Assembly (NCBI GenBank): GCA_031216915.1
Contig: CM062289.1
Coordinates: 26,183,533 to 26,247,532 of the forward strand
From: Pictodentalium vernedei
Lineage: Eukaryota; Mollusca; Scaphopoda; Dentaliida; Dentaliidae
Direction of reading: 5' to 3'
Length of the DNA: 64,000 bases
Program-made: the position numbers and the translations under genes
In this document: in pieces, positions 35,989 through 45,099 of the stretch
How positions within the stretch are numbered: the stretch's first letter is position 1
Layout of the letters: each line of letters opens with the position of its first letter
The notes under the pieces: model-generated
The model's input: the letters and a program-made list of their open reading frames with translations, nothing else
What the model was told of the DNA's origin: nothing
Databases searched by the model: none

Positions 35989-36227
35989 CCTTTTACCTAA
36001 CATGAAAAGCAGACGACACTTACAAAAAAAAGTCTTGACTAACTAATTTTTCTCATTTTTCGTCTCAAAAACATAGGTTATGACCCCTCATTGGAACGAG
36101 CTCGACGAGCTCGTTCCAACAAGGGGTCATAACCTATGTTTTTGAGACAAAAAATGAAAAAAAGGAAAATTAATTGGCGATTTTTGAGAATAGCGCTGGC
36201 CGGTTTTGGCCGTTATGTTGTAAAGGG
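35989..36227. mobile_element. Family A MITE
   Basis: TTAA (35985-35988) precedes CCTTTTACCTAACATG. The core CCTCATTGGAACGAGCTC is followed by its complement, and the right end TTGTAAAGGG is followed by TCAA. The ACATAGGTTATGACCCC arm is well preserved. Confidence 0.87.
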
Positions 36228-36496
36228 TCAAGAGAATACATGATAGCGAATAAGAGAGGATTGATTATCGTTGACGTCAATACTGACCAAAATTTTTAAA
36301 ATTTGGAAAATTATTTTGAGGGGTGTCACTCGCACCCTGAATCCCCTAGAAACGAGATTGATATAAACGTGCAGCTCTTCAGACACCAGAGTATTTCGAA
36401 TCTCTCTCCTCCAAAATGAACGAAATATGTGATTTCGTTGAGTTCAGTTTTGCAAAAAACGTTTAAAAGGTGAGAATAATTTAATAGAAATTGGTC

Positions 36497-36557
36497 AGAT
36501 GGGGTGCGGTGGCGCTGTATACACAAGCGTACTGCATGTTGATGCTGCACTTGTCTC
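36497..36557 (+). mobile_element. SINE body fragment
   Basis: GGGTGCGGTGGCGCTGTATAC and CGTACTGCATGTTGATGC match the SINE body between the CORE-like segment and the monomer-like segment. Both ends are missing. Confidence 0.6.
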
Positions 36558-36591
36558 TGACCAATTTTGGTTTTTTTTTTGGTTTTTTTCT

Positions 36592-36965
36592 TTAGTAGGG
36601 TTTAACGACATATTAACAGCCAGGGTCATATCATGTCGGTGACAGTTTTACGGGTGGAGGAAGCCGGAGTACCTGGAGAGAACCACCAAGCAACGACGAG
36701 CAGCTGCCAGCTCTCCAACGTCGTAACTCTGAACTCTGCACCGCGGCACAGGCAGGGTTAGATTGGTTGGAGACATGCGCACCATCGACGTGCAGTACAC
36801 CTTAGTACACAGCGTCATCGTGCCCCCATGTAGGCAATCGGGGCCCAAGGACACAACGCGGGAGCACGAATCAGTCGCTGAAATGGTCACCCATCCAACC
36901 ACTAACCGCGCTCGACGTTGCTTAACTTCGGTGATCTGACGAGAACCGGTTACCGCGACGCCACC
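36592..36965 (-). mobile_element. SINE with a 5S-rRNA-derived head
   Basis: On the minus strand the first 105 bp read like 5S rRNA: TCTCGTCAGATCACCGAAG, TTAAGCAACGTCGAGC, GGTTAGTGGTTGGATGGG and TGACC. This covers the internal A box, intermediate element and C box of a 5S gene. It then joins, at GTGCTCCC, the same body as the tRNA-headed SINEs (GCGTTGTGTCCTTGGGC, GCACGTCGATGGTGCGC, CTTCCTCCACCCGTAAAACT) and the tail region. It is a SINE3-type architecture and would be driven by an internal type 1 polymerase III promoter. It lacks the usual GGCAAGACACTT part of the body, possibly a small deletion. Confidence 0.88.
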
Positions 36966-36971
36966 CCCCCC

Positions 36972-37102
36972 CCTCCAACCAATGCAAACCCTGCTTGTGT
37001 GAAGTTTCTCGGTGGTTCTCTCCGTGTACTCCACCTTCCTTCACCCGTTCTAATGTCCGACATGAGGTGACCCTGGCTATCGAACGTGTCCTTAAAACCT
37101 AA

Positions 37103-37141
<39 letters not shown>

Positions 37142-37143
37142 AT
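36972..37143 (+). mobile_element. SINE 3' fragment, head-to-head with the 5S-headed copy
   Basis: It begins CCAACCAATGCAAACCCTGC, skips part of the body, and continues CTCGGTGGTTCTCTCC, TGTCCGACATGAGGTGACC and an (AATA)n tail of about 45 bp. A poly-C run of about 11 bp lies at the junction with the minus-strand SINE. Confidence 0.82.
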
Positions 37144-37145
37144 AT

Positions 37146-37786
37146 ATGATTTTGTTCTGTTCAGTTTTGCAATACGTTTATATGGTGAGAGGCATCGTTC
37201 GCGTTGCGAACACTATCAACACCCAGATGTGTTGAAAGCCGTATTTCCAGTCGTAGAATATATTAACGATAGCGATCAATTACTGAGCTTTGTCATTGAT
37301 TAAATTACAGTATAGCAGAATGACTGGTGTTGTCAATTTATATATGTCACTTCCGCATCTGATCTTGGATAGCTTGATAGCTTCACGTTGAAACCCATCC
37401 GTCCTGGCAAATTTCTTAGTGGTTTGTAATCTCGTTTGTAACGGAACTGCTGAGAACGAGCAATTTGTTTCATCACTTGATTGGTTTGAACGGGAAAGAC
37501 CTGGCGCTATTTCTGGTCGTTAATATCCCGAAAGACTGCGTTCCGAAATCTATCCATTTCTTGAGTGAGATAGTACGGCTAATCCCTAATTCTCGTCAGA
37601 TATGGGTAGTGGAACAAGTTTGTAGCCAGAGAATGGATACAATATGGGTAATGCCTCCCCTTCCTCCCCCCATCCCCCAAAGAAAACAATTCTAAAAAGT
37701 CCACTTATGATAAACATAAGTTCAAACTTCGACCCGAAGGTCGTGATATGATTTTTTGGTGTACCGCACCAAACAATTATAGCAAT
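37146..37786. other. Unassigned sequence
   Basis: No gene or repeat was recognised. A short open frame (37465-37695, plus) shows no known domain. Confidence 0.45.
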
Positions 37787-37788
37787 TA

Positions 37789-38027
37789 CAGTACATGGAT
37801 CACCCGCAGAGTGGAGATACCACCCAAGTAATAATTGAAAATTTGTTGCAAAGCATAACAAGCACAAGCAAGGTTTCAGCCAATGGACCTCCGGGTTCGA
37901 TCCGGAGGTCCATTGGCTGAAACATTGCTTGTGATTTTTGTCGATATGTACAAAATTTGAAAGTTATAGCTTAGGTGATATCTCCACTCCGCAGGTGAAT
38001 TAGTTACAATCCACTCTCCACGTACTG
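37789..38027. mobile_element. Family C MITE, TA target
   Basis: The ends are CAGTACATGGATCACCCGC and the complement CCACGTACTG, flanked by TA on both sides. Long inverted arms contain AGTGGAGATACCACCCAAG. The core is the hairpin CCAATGGACCTCCGGGTT / CCGGAGGTCCATTGG with GAAACATTGCTTGTG. No coding sequence. Confidence 0.88.
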
Positions 38028-38138
38028 TATATTGCAGCCTTTGGAGCCAAGTTTGGACTAGGTAAACATAAGTTCCCCTTACCGTGCTGTAAAAAAACAG
38101 CTCAATTTTATTTCGATCAACACAATTTACTCATTTAA

Positions 38139-38361
38139 TCTCATGAGCCCGATTTTCCGGGCCAGGTACATGATACGTCATGATGACATTAATTTGGAAG
38201 GATGCTAAGTGATTGTGTGGGGTAGATCAATCAATACTTTGAACGTGCAGCCCCAAGGCTGCAGGTTCAAAATAATAATTGGTCTACCCCAAATAATGAA
38301 TATGGACTCTTCCAATTGCTGTCATTGAACTGACATGGAAGATACCACCATGGTTCAGAAG
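38139..38361. mobile_element. Family B MITE, TTAA target
   Basis: TTAA lies at 38135-38138 and 38362-38365. The core is TTTGAACGTGCAGCCC / GGCTGCAGGTTCAAA and the outer arms carry GCCCGATTTTCCGGGCC and CCACCATGGTTCAG. Confidence 0.86.
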
Positions 38362-38724
38362 TTAAATTACCTAAAAAGAGACTGGGGCTACAGATTCACC
38401 CTCACAGGCGTGGAATTTCAAATTATTTCTTAGGGGAGATCTCCATGACACCCACCGGTGAGAGGTGACGCCCCTCTAGTGTTCTCCAAGGCTTTTGACA
38501 GTGACAGTCGCGGATGACCATTAGCCATCGAGGGCGCCATAAAATCCAAAATTATTTCCCGCCCTCAAAAATCCATAATGTGAATTTGACCGACAGTTCG
38601 TCCCCTGAGTTGCAATGTGTTCTATGTGCCTACTGGCACATAGAACACATTGGAACTCGGGGGACGAGTTCTAAAGCACGTATACCTGGAACCAGTGCTT
38701 TTAATATTGCTTTTTGACAGGCGT
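38362..38724. other. Mostly unassigned; contains a TGTTCTATGTGCC-type hairpin
   Basis: The hairpin at about 38598-38672 (CCTGAGTTGCAATGTG, TTCTATGTGCC and complement) matches those inside the composite elements at 32465-32545 and 52136-52205, so it is a mobile unit on its own. Confidence 0.65.
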
Positions 38725-38728
38725 TTAA

Positions 38729-39134
38729 CTGGTAGAGTACTAAATTATTTTTGGTCCTTAAAATGTCTATGTGCATCTCTGCCTTGTTACAAGTTATGGG
38801 AGAGTGCCAATAGGCCCTCTCCCATAAATTGTCTCAGAGCAAATCCTAACAGATAAAATTATATCACTTCAAGGATAATATGAAGCACATCCACAGAACA
38901 TTATGCCTTTAAATTGTGGTACCGTCACTTTAGAAAAAGCCCAATCCACAGAACATAAAGCCTTTAAATTGTGGTACCTTCACTTTAGAAAAAGCCCACT
39001 CCACAGAACATTAAGCCTTTAAATTATGGTATCTTCACTTTAGAAAAAGCCCAATCCACAGAACATAAAGCCTTTAAATTGTGGTACCTTCATTTTAGAA
39101 AAAGCCCAAATATGGGCTTCCAGCACTCTACCAG
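38729..39134. mobile_element. Family S element with a 55-bp tandem core, TTAA target
   Basis: The ends are CTGGTAGAGTACT and its complement (AGCACTCTACCAG), flanked by TTAA at 38725-38728 and 39135-39138. A small hairpin (TTATGGGAGAG) sits at 38802-38827. From 38886 to 39108 there are four direct repeats with an exact period of 55 bp (CCACAGAAC at 38891, 38946, 39001, 39056). It is non-coding and probably piggyBac-like by its target. Confidence 0.82.
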
Positions 39135-39138
39135 TTAA

Positions 39139-39505
39139 TAAGATAAGAAGTCTATGTGGACTCTGCAATGGTCCAAATTAGCAATGGCTATCGGCCGACA
39201 ATTCAGTGGTAAAAGTCGTGGATTCGTTCTTTTGAAGAGCAGGTTCCTGCATCGCTACAAATTTCTGTCTTGGCCGTTTGATTGAGGCGTGTCTCTTTTT
39301 TGGGGTTTAGCATGACTGTTGATGAGCAGGGTTCAATACAATAAAACATTTACAGATGTATTTTTCAAAATTGTATTTTTTTCATGTGAATATAAATGAT
39401 CGAACTGACTTATTAGTGCTTTAAAAGACAGTAAAACGTCACGTCTTTCAAAACACTATTATTACTACTTTAGCGTGTGTTCTCTAGTATATTAACACAA
39501 TTTTA
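39139..39505. other. Unassigned; ends with a copy of the next element's terminus
   Basis: 39461-39500 (ACTTTAGCGTGTGTTCTC, AGTATATTAACAC) duplicates the start of the element at 39506. The rest is unassigned. Confidence 0.5.
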
Positions 39506-40610
39506 ACACGTCTAGTTATTGTCAATTATTACCACTTTAGCGTGCGTTCTCCAGTATATTAACACAATTTAACCTTTACAGTAAAAGTGCATAATGCACA
39601 GACTCAAACCGGAAGTTGTGTGTTAATGTGGTTAACAGCCCACTTCCGGCTAAATGCTTCGTTAACAGCCCGGCTCCGGTTACAGTTTATGTAATCCGTC
39701 ATACCAAACACGCCACTGGTTCCGAGATGATGAAACGCGCTTAACTGCAATGAATGTTAAAAAACACGTGAAATTTGTGTGATTTCCCCGTTATTTCGGT
39801 GACGAAGCATTCGAATTGTCAAGGTGAGTGTTATTAATTCATTACGGTAGGTTTTTGTTAGATTTACGGTTAAGTCGTTACGGTTTATTACCGGCCCGTC
39901 AGGAATGATTAACAGCCAGAGGGTCCATTAACAGCCCGAGACGAAGTCGAGGGCTGTTAACGGCCCGATGGCTGTTACTCATTCCTGGAGGGCCGTTAAT
40001 AAACAGGAACGCCCAACAAAATCTTGTTATTACTATTATTACCACTTCTAAAATGATTAAATCCAAAGGTTCTTCATGAAGTTCACTTGACTGTGACATC
40101 CCGAGTTTTCAAAATGACATTTAACCAAAGCACATGTCGTCTGTTTCTAGATATCTAAAACGTCACGTGGTCAATCACATGATAGCTTAATTTAAATATT
40201 TTTGTTTGCCACCAAAATATGACACGAAAAATTGGTCTTCTCCCGAAATCTACTAACAAAAACCTACCGTAATGAATTAATTACACTAACCTTGACAATT
40301 CCAATGCTTCATCACCGAAGTAATGGGGAAATCACACAAATTTCACGTGTTTTTTTTTTTTTTTTTTGCAGTTAAGCGCGTTTCATTATCTCGGAACCAG
40401 TGGCGCGTTTGGTATGACGTATTACATAAACTGTAACCGGAGCCGGGATCTTAACGAAACATCTAGCCGGAGCCGACTATTAACCACGTTAACACACAAC
40501 TTCCGGGTTGAGTCTGTGCATTATGCACTTTTACCGTAAAGGTAAAATTGTGTTAATATGCTAGAGAACACATGCTAAAGTGGTAATAATTGACAATAAA
40601 TAGACGTGTT
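39506..40610. mobile_element. Element K: 1.1 kb with 350-bp terminal inverted repeats
   Basis: The left arm (39506 to about 39855) and right arm (about 40255-40610) are inverted copies, from ACACGTCTAGTTATTGTC through CATAATGCACAGACTC, GGTTACAGTTTATGTAAT and CACGTGAAATTTGTGTG. The right arm has an 18-T run. The interior holds a second hairpin (39890-39998) rich in ACAGCC/GGCTGT words (GAATGATTAACAGCC). There is no transposase-like frame. The interior is only about 400 bp, so the element is non-autonomous. Confidence 0.85.
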
Positions 40611-40957
40611 CAGTGTAATTATGAGAGGGTGTGGCAAACAGTTCGAAAAGATGTTATGCCTTGTGATGCGCATTTCACTCGAGAATAGTAGACGTGAGCA
40701 AATTGAACAAGTCAATTATTCTCTGTATCTTAAGTCCCGTTTTGTGGCAGGCTGGTTCAAACAATATGAAGCTGTTTTCATTCTGACGTAATATTTATGG
40801 TTACAGAAACCCCGAAGACCATAGGTACTCAGTTTGTCTTGCCTACAGCAAATTTGTGATTTATTGATGTACAGGGTTCGCGTTGTTGTTTGCCAGTGGT
40901 GTCAATTGTACTAAATAATTTCACTCGCAAGTGTCGTCTGCTTTTGTACGAAAGATC
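40611..40957. other. Unassigned sequence
   Basis: Nothing recognised. Confidence 0.45.
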
Positions 40958-41310
40958 ATTAGGGCCAACCCGTTAGAAAAAAAAATATAATCACAACTCG
41001 TTATAACGACGTTTGAAGTCGTTATAACGAGCTGTAAAGTCGTGATAACGACTTTACAACTCGTTATAATGACTTTACAACTTGTTATAACGACTTCAAA
41101 AGTCGTGATAACGACTTTATAACTCGTTATAACGACTTTACAACTCGTTATACACAAGTCGTTATAATGACTTTACAACTCGATAACGAGTTGTAAAGTC
41201 GTTATAACGAGTTGTAAAGTCGTTATAACGACATGTGAAGTCGTTATAACGACTTTTGAAGTCGTTATAACGAGTTGTGATAATATTTTTTTTAACGGAT
41301 TGGCCCTAAT
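40958..41310. mobile_element. Foldback-like element of TCGTTATAACGA subrepeats
   Basis: The outer ends are ATTAGGGCCAA and its complement (TTGGCCCTAAT), then an A-rich stretch, then about 14 tandem units of roughly 21 bp carrying the palindrome TCGTTATAACGA joined by TTGTAAAG-type spacers, with the two halves inverted about 41170. The whole element can fold on itself, and each unit is itself palindromic. No clear target duplication. Confidence 0.85.
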
Positions 41311-41689
41311 GCTAAAGGGTTATATTAGTACAGAAGTAGCAAACGGCTTTTGGTGCAAAAAATATAGGTCTCAATGTCATGGTGGTTTATTATTTTAGTA
41401 TTCTGTTTTGATAAATATCTACATGGCGCCAAAATTGCATCAATTAATCATTTTCTTTTCTATGAAAACGAAGCGTGAAATCTTGAAAATGATTTTTTTT
41501 TAAAATCACCAGAAGTTGACTACAACAAAATTATGTTAGAACTGATAAGGCAATTATTTATTATGCTCTGTCATTACGCCGATTATGTTTTGCATGGTCA
41601 TCAGGGAAATTTTCATTTGTATCTAACATTTTTAACCCTCAGCAAACGCGCGAATCCAGTCTGTATTTATATGCTGCTTCTGTACTAAT
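41311..41689. other. Unassigned sequence
   Basis: Nothing recognised. Confidence 0.45.
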
Positions 41690-41693
41690 ATAA

Positions 41694-41926
41694 CCCTTTA
41701 CCTAACATGAAAAGCAGACGACACTTGCAAACAAAATTATTAAATAACTACTTTCTTTCATTTTTTACCTCAAAAACATAGCTTAAGACCCCTCATTGGA
41801 ACGAGCTCGTTCCAATGAGGGGTCTTAAGCTATGTTTTTGAGGTAAAAATAAAACAATAATGAAAATTGAATGGCGAGTTTTGTGAATAGCGCTGACCGG
41901 TTTCGGCCGTTACGTTGGATAAAGGG
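41694..41926. mobile_element. Family A MITE
   Basis: It starts CCCTTTACCTAACATG and ends ACGTTGGATAAAGGG. Here the TTAA flanks are degraded (ATAA and TGAA). The central palindrome CCTCATTGGAACGAGCTC with its complement is perfect and loopless. Confidence 0.88.
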
Positions 41927-42222
41927 TGAACCCTCTGCTCACTGATGTTGAAATACCCAAATTTCTTAAAGCAGGCTATGCTCCAAGGAATATAATCATT
42001 CAGTCTCATAGAGCTCTGGCAAACAAATTGAATTGGTTAACTTCACAGTTGCATTTTAGGAAAACCTCGTGCTTAAAATTTTGGTACTTTCACGTCAGTG
42101 TTAAGAGGGTTAATTTCCCAGCCCTGTATGATTACTGCTTCGCATTATCAGTATTGTCTCGTCGGTCTCTATTGTGTCGTCTGCTCACTTAGTATCAACT
42201 TTCAACTTACACATCAATTTAT
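41927..42222. other. Unassigned sequence
   Basis: Short open frames of up to 88 codons show no known domain. Confidence 0.4.
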
Positions 42223-42577
42223 GGGGAGTTCGGTCGGAAGCGCAGTGGGTCAGTGGTTACTGCATTGGAATTTAAACCGAAAGGTCCACTGTTCGATCCC
42301 CACCAGAGGTTACTGCGTTGTGTCCATGCGCAAGGTACTTAATCCCCGTTACTCACGTGGTGGCCCGATGGCGTTGAGTACTAAGGCTTACTGTACGTCG
42401 ATGGTGCGCTTGTCCTCAACTAATGCTACAACTGCTTGTGTGGAGTTAGTACGTCGGGGAGTCTGACAGCTGCACGCCGCTGCTCGATGGCTCTCTCGGG
42501 GTACTCCGGCTTCCTCCACCCGTAAAACAGTCCGACACGAGGTGATCCTGAGTGTCGAAAATGTCATTAAACCTCAA

Positions 42578-42624
<47 letters not shown>

Positions 42625-42625
42625 A
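42223..42625 (+). mobile_element. SINE, tRNA-like head, first of a tandem pair
   Basis: The head has GTGGGTCAGTGGTTACTGC and a B box TGTTCGATCCC. The body has GCGTTGTGTCCATGCGC (a changed CORE-like word), GTACGTCGATGGTGCGC and CTAATGCTACAAC. The GTACGTCGGGGAGTCTGAC segment is the one that aligns with the sequence just after the satellite. The tail is (AATA)n, about 50 bp. Confidence 0.9.
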
Positions 42626-42626
42626 T

Positions 42627-42957
42627 GGGGAGCACTGTGGCTCAGTGGATAGAGGATTGTTCTTTAAAGAGGCAAATCGAGGGTTCGATCATGACCGACA
42701 GTATCTGCGTTGTGTCCTTAGACAAGACACTTAGTCCCAATTGTCCGTGGTCGCACGGTGGCGCTGTGCACGCCGATGGTGAACACGCCGTCAACTGCTG
42801 TTAACTCTCCCTGTGCAGAGTTAGTAAGTTGGAGAGTCTGGCAGTTGCTAGTCGATGTTCTGTGTTTCTCTCCGGGTACTCCGGCTTCCCCCGTCCGTAA
42901 AAATGTTTGACGCGATGTGAAGGTGTCTTTAAACCCCAATAAGCAATAAACACAAAT
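42627..42957 (+). mobile_element. SINE, second of a tandem pair, diverged
   Basis: It starts in the tail of the previous copy with GGGGAGCACTGTGGCTCAG. The B box is GGTTCGATC. The body is shorter (about 330 bp) and diverged: GTCCTTAGACAAGACAC, GCACGCCGATGGTGAAC. The tail is AATAAGCAATAAAC. It was probably inserted into the A-rich tail of the first copy. Confidence 0.85.
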
Positions 42958-43440
42958 ATTTATACATATACATAATTTTTTTATTTTAGTGTTTAGTCCA
43001 AATGTTTTTATGTGTTCGAGTGATGGCATTCTCAAGTGTGCTCATCGACGGAGATTAAACTTTTGTGTCATTTCAATAAAATAATTTTAATACATTTTTA
43101 AAAGATGTTACTCGTATTTCAGTTCATGTGATTGTGTTCGGTATATTAATGAGAGCACAGCGAAACTTAAATTGTGGAACCAGCGTGAGCTGTCAGCTTT
43201 ATTCGAGCATGCATGTTTCAAGTGTTACAACATGGCGGATATACTGATGCAATTTTATCGTACATGCTTGTTTTTTTAGCTCTGCCATCCACTGTAAGAA
43301 ACATTTTTTTTACACGATGTGTAAGACGTTTTGTGTAAGTTGATTACAAGGAAATGAGAGTTTCATTTACCGTTTTCTTCAAAGTACTGAATGCGTTATT
43401 ACGGAAATTATTTTAAGACGAGAGTAAGGAAAAGAGGGAG
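42958..43440. other. Unassigned AT-rich sequence
   Basis: Nothing recognised. Confidence 0.45.
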
Positions 43441-43918
43441 CAGGCGCGTAGCCAGTATATTAAAGTTAGGGGGGCAAGAGTTTTATCTAGGGGGGGGGGG
43501 GCGGGCATAAGAATATGATTTGCTGCATCATCCGAGCCCCGTAGCGGCAATATGGGGGCGAGCACAAGAGAGGGTGCCCCCCTCTCGTTTGAGGGGGTTC
43601 CCCCCCCCCCCGGGAAAAATTTTTGAAACTCGAGACAGAAAAACGCAGTTCCCTTGACTCTGAGTCCGTATGTGTCCATAATTTATAACTTGTGAAAGGC
43701 ATCAATAATTAGGTCACATTGTGACCTAATTATTGATGCCTTTCACAACTTATAACTTATGGACACACATGGACACAGAATCAAGGAAATTGTTAGATAT
43801 TAAAATTTCTTGTCTGCTCTTCCCTATATGGGTTAACATGGGGGGGGCTGAAATTTGGGGAGCATGTGCCCCTCTCAGCCCCCCCCCCCCCCCCCGGGGC
43901 CCCCGGCTACGACACTGA
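43441..43918. mobile_element. Element L, hAT-like ends and G/C-run arms
   Basis: The ends are CAGGCGCGTAGCCAG and the complement of CAGTGTCGTAGCCGG. The neighbours AGAGGGAG and AGAGAGAC could be a worn 8-bp duplication. Inside are runs of 12-18 G or C, and a central long hairpin (about 43655-43790) with ATCAATAATTAGGTCAC and complement. CAG-starting ends with GCGTAGCC are known to me from hAT-type non-autonomous elements in marine invertebrates. The superfamily call is inference. Confidence 0.65.
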
Positions 43919-44305
43919 GAGAGAGACAGTATGAAGAAAAAATCAAACTCCGTTCTTTGATGCTTATACAAATTTATTGAACCAGGGGACGCGGAATCAC
44001 TAAATCTATACACCTGGTACTTAATTAAGCACCCCTGTTTTTTTCGCATTGGTGTTAATAGAAACTGTCATTACTTTCACGCTATCTTCTAGATGGCCAA
44101 AAGTGATTGTTTGCTTAAAGAACACATTGATGAAAATATGCAGTATGTTAATGGCGCTAATTACACATATCTGTCACAAATGTTTTTGATGAAAAAATGT
44201 TCTCTCGACAAGTATGGTGCTGGAACGTTCCATGATGAAACAATGCCGGTAATTACTGACAAAAAAATAAATGTAACTTGTGATATCCTGAACACAATAG
44301 CAGTG
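43919..44305. other. Unassigned sequence
   Basis: A plus-strand frame of 84 codons (44093-44347) shows no known domain. Confidence 0.4.
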
Positions 44306-44312
44306 TCAGACA

Positions 44313-45016
44313 TCAGTAGCGAGTGTATCCACCACGTGCCCGGATGACAGACTGAACCCTCCTACTAATGCTACCAGCGAGCCTTCTGGTACGGTCCAGA
44401 GGCAACTTCTGCCACTTCTCATGCAGTGCAGCTTCCACGTCGGACAAATTTTGTACAGGTGGATCTCTTGCTTGCAAACGACGTCCAAGAAAGTCCCAGA
44501 TACGTTCTAAGAGATTCAAATCGGGACCTATAACAGGTCAAGGTAGTGATGTAATAGCGTTGTTCTAAAGGAATGCTCTCACAGCATGGCAACGCTATGG
44601 CCTTGCATTGTCGCCCATGAATACAGGAGGAGTATCCGACGGGTGGTTGTCAAAATGAGGCACGACAACCGGATTGAGAATGTCCCGGATGTACTGATGA
44701 CCATTGAGTTCCAACCTACAGTCTCCATATCAAGTTTACAATCATGAGAGTGGCATCCTCAGATCATTACTGATCCTCCACCATAAGGAACAGTAGGTCT
44801 GATGTTCCTGGTCACGTAAGCAGTATTTCTATGCCTCCACACTCTCATATGACCATCTGTGACGTGAAGCTGGAACCTTCTCTCATCTGACCAATGGACT
44901 CTCCTCCACGTCCTGAGATTCCAATGTTGTCGTGCCATACACCACTCCAAACGTCGTCTTTGATACTGATCGGACAGAGCTGGACGCTTGATGACCCTTC
45001 TGGACCTCACACCCAT
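44313..45016 (-). pseudogene. Tc1-type DNA transposase, broken and 5'-truncated
   Basis: This is the only recognisable protein relic in the window. Reading the minus strand, the first part (45016-44759) gives VIKRPALSDQYQRRRLEW, WRRVHWSDERRFQLH, DGHMRVWRHRN and GGGSVMI, the typical first half of the Tc1 DDE catalytic domain with the first Asp in WSDE. The middle holds a MGDNARP word (second Asp) followed at once by an in-frame stop. The last part (44519-44313) gives LNLLERIWDFLGRRLQARDP and ends RARGGYTRY, the usual C-terminus with the catalytic Glu. The N-terminal DNA-binding half (about 100 residues) is missing, and the frame is broken between the two readable parts. The terminal inverted repeats were not found. 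It is an inactive fossil; a family member elsewhere could have mobilised TA-flanked MITEs. Confidence 0.9.
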
Positions 45017-45099
45017 ACCTCATAGTTTTTTTCATGACGTTATACAGAAAAGGTGATGTTTATGCATTTTATCTTTTCGTTTTTAACTCAACCTGACAA

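Noticed and set aside
36859-36965. Genuine 5S rRNA gene
   Set aside because: The 5' end is changed or missing, the 3' end is fused to the SINE body and there is no T-run terminator, so it is a SINE head.
37465-37695. 76-codon plus-strand frame as a gene
   Set aside because: No domain, no splice context and no support from neighbours; compatible with chance in AT-rich DNA.
43441-43918. G-quadruplex locus as a regulatory feature
   Set aside because: The G and C runs are part of an inverted-repeat transposon interior and vary in length as simple slippage tracts.
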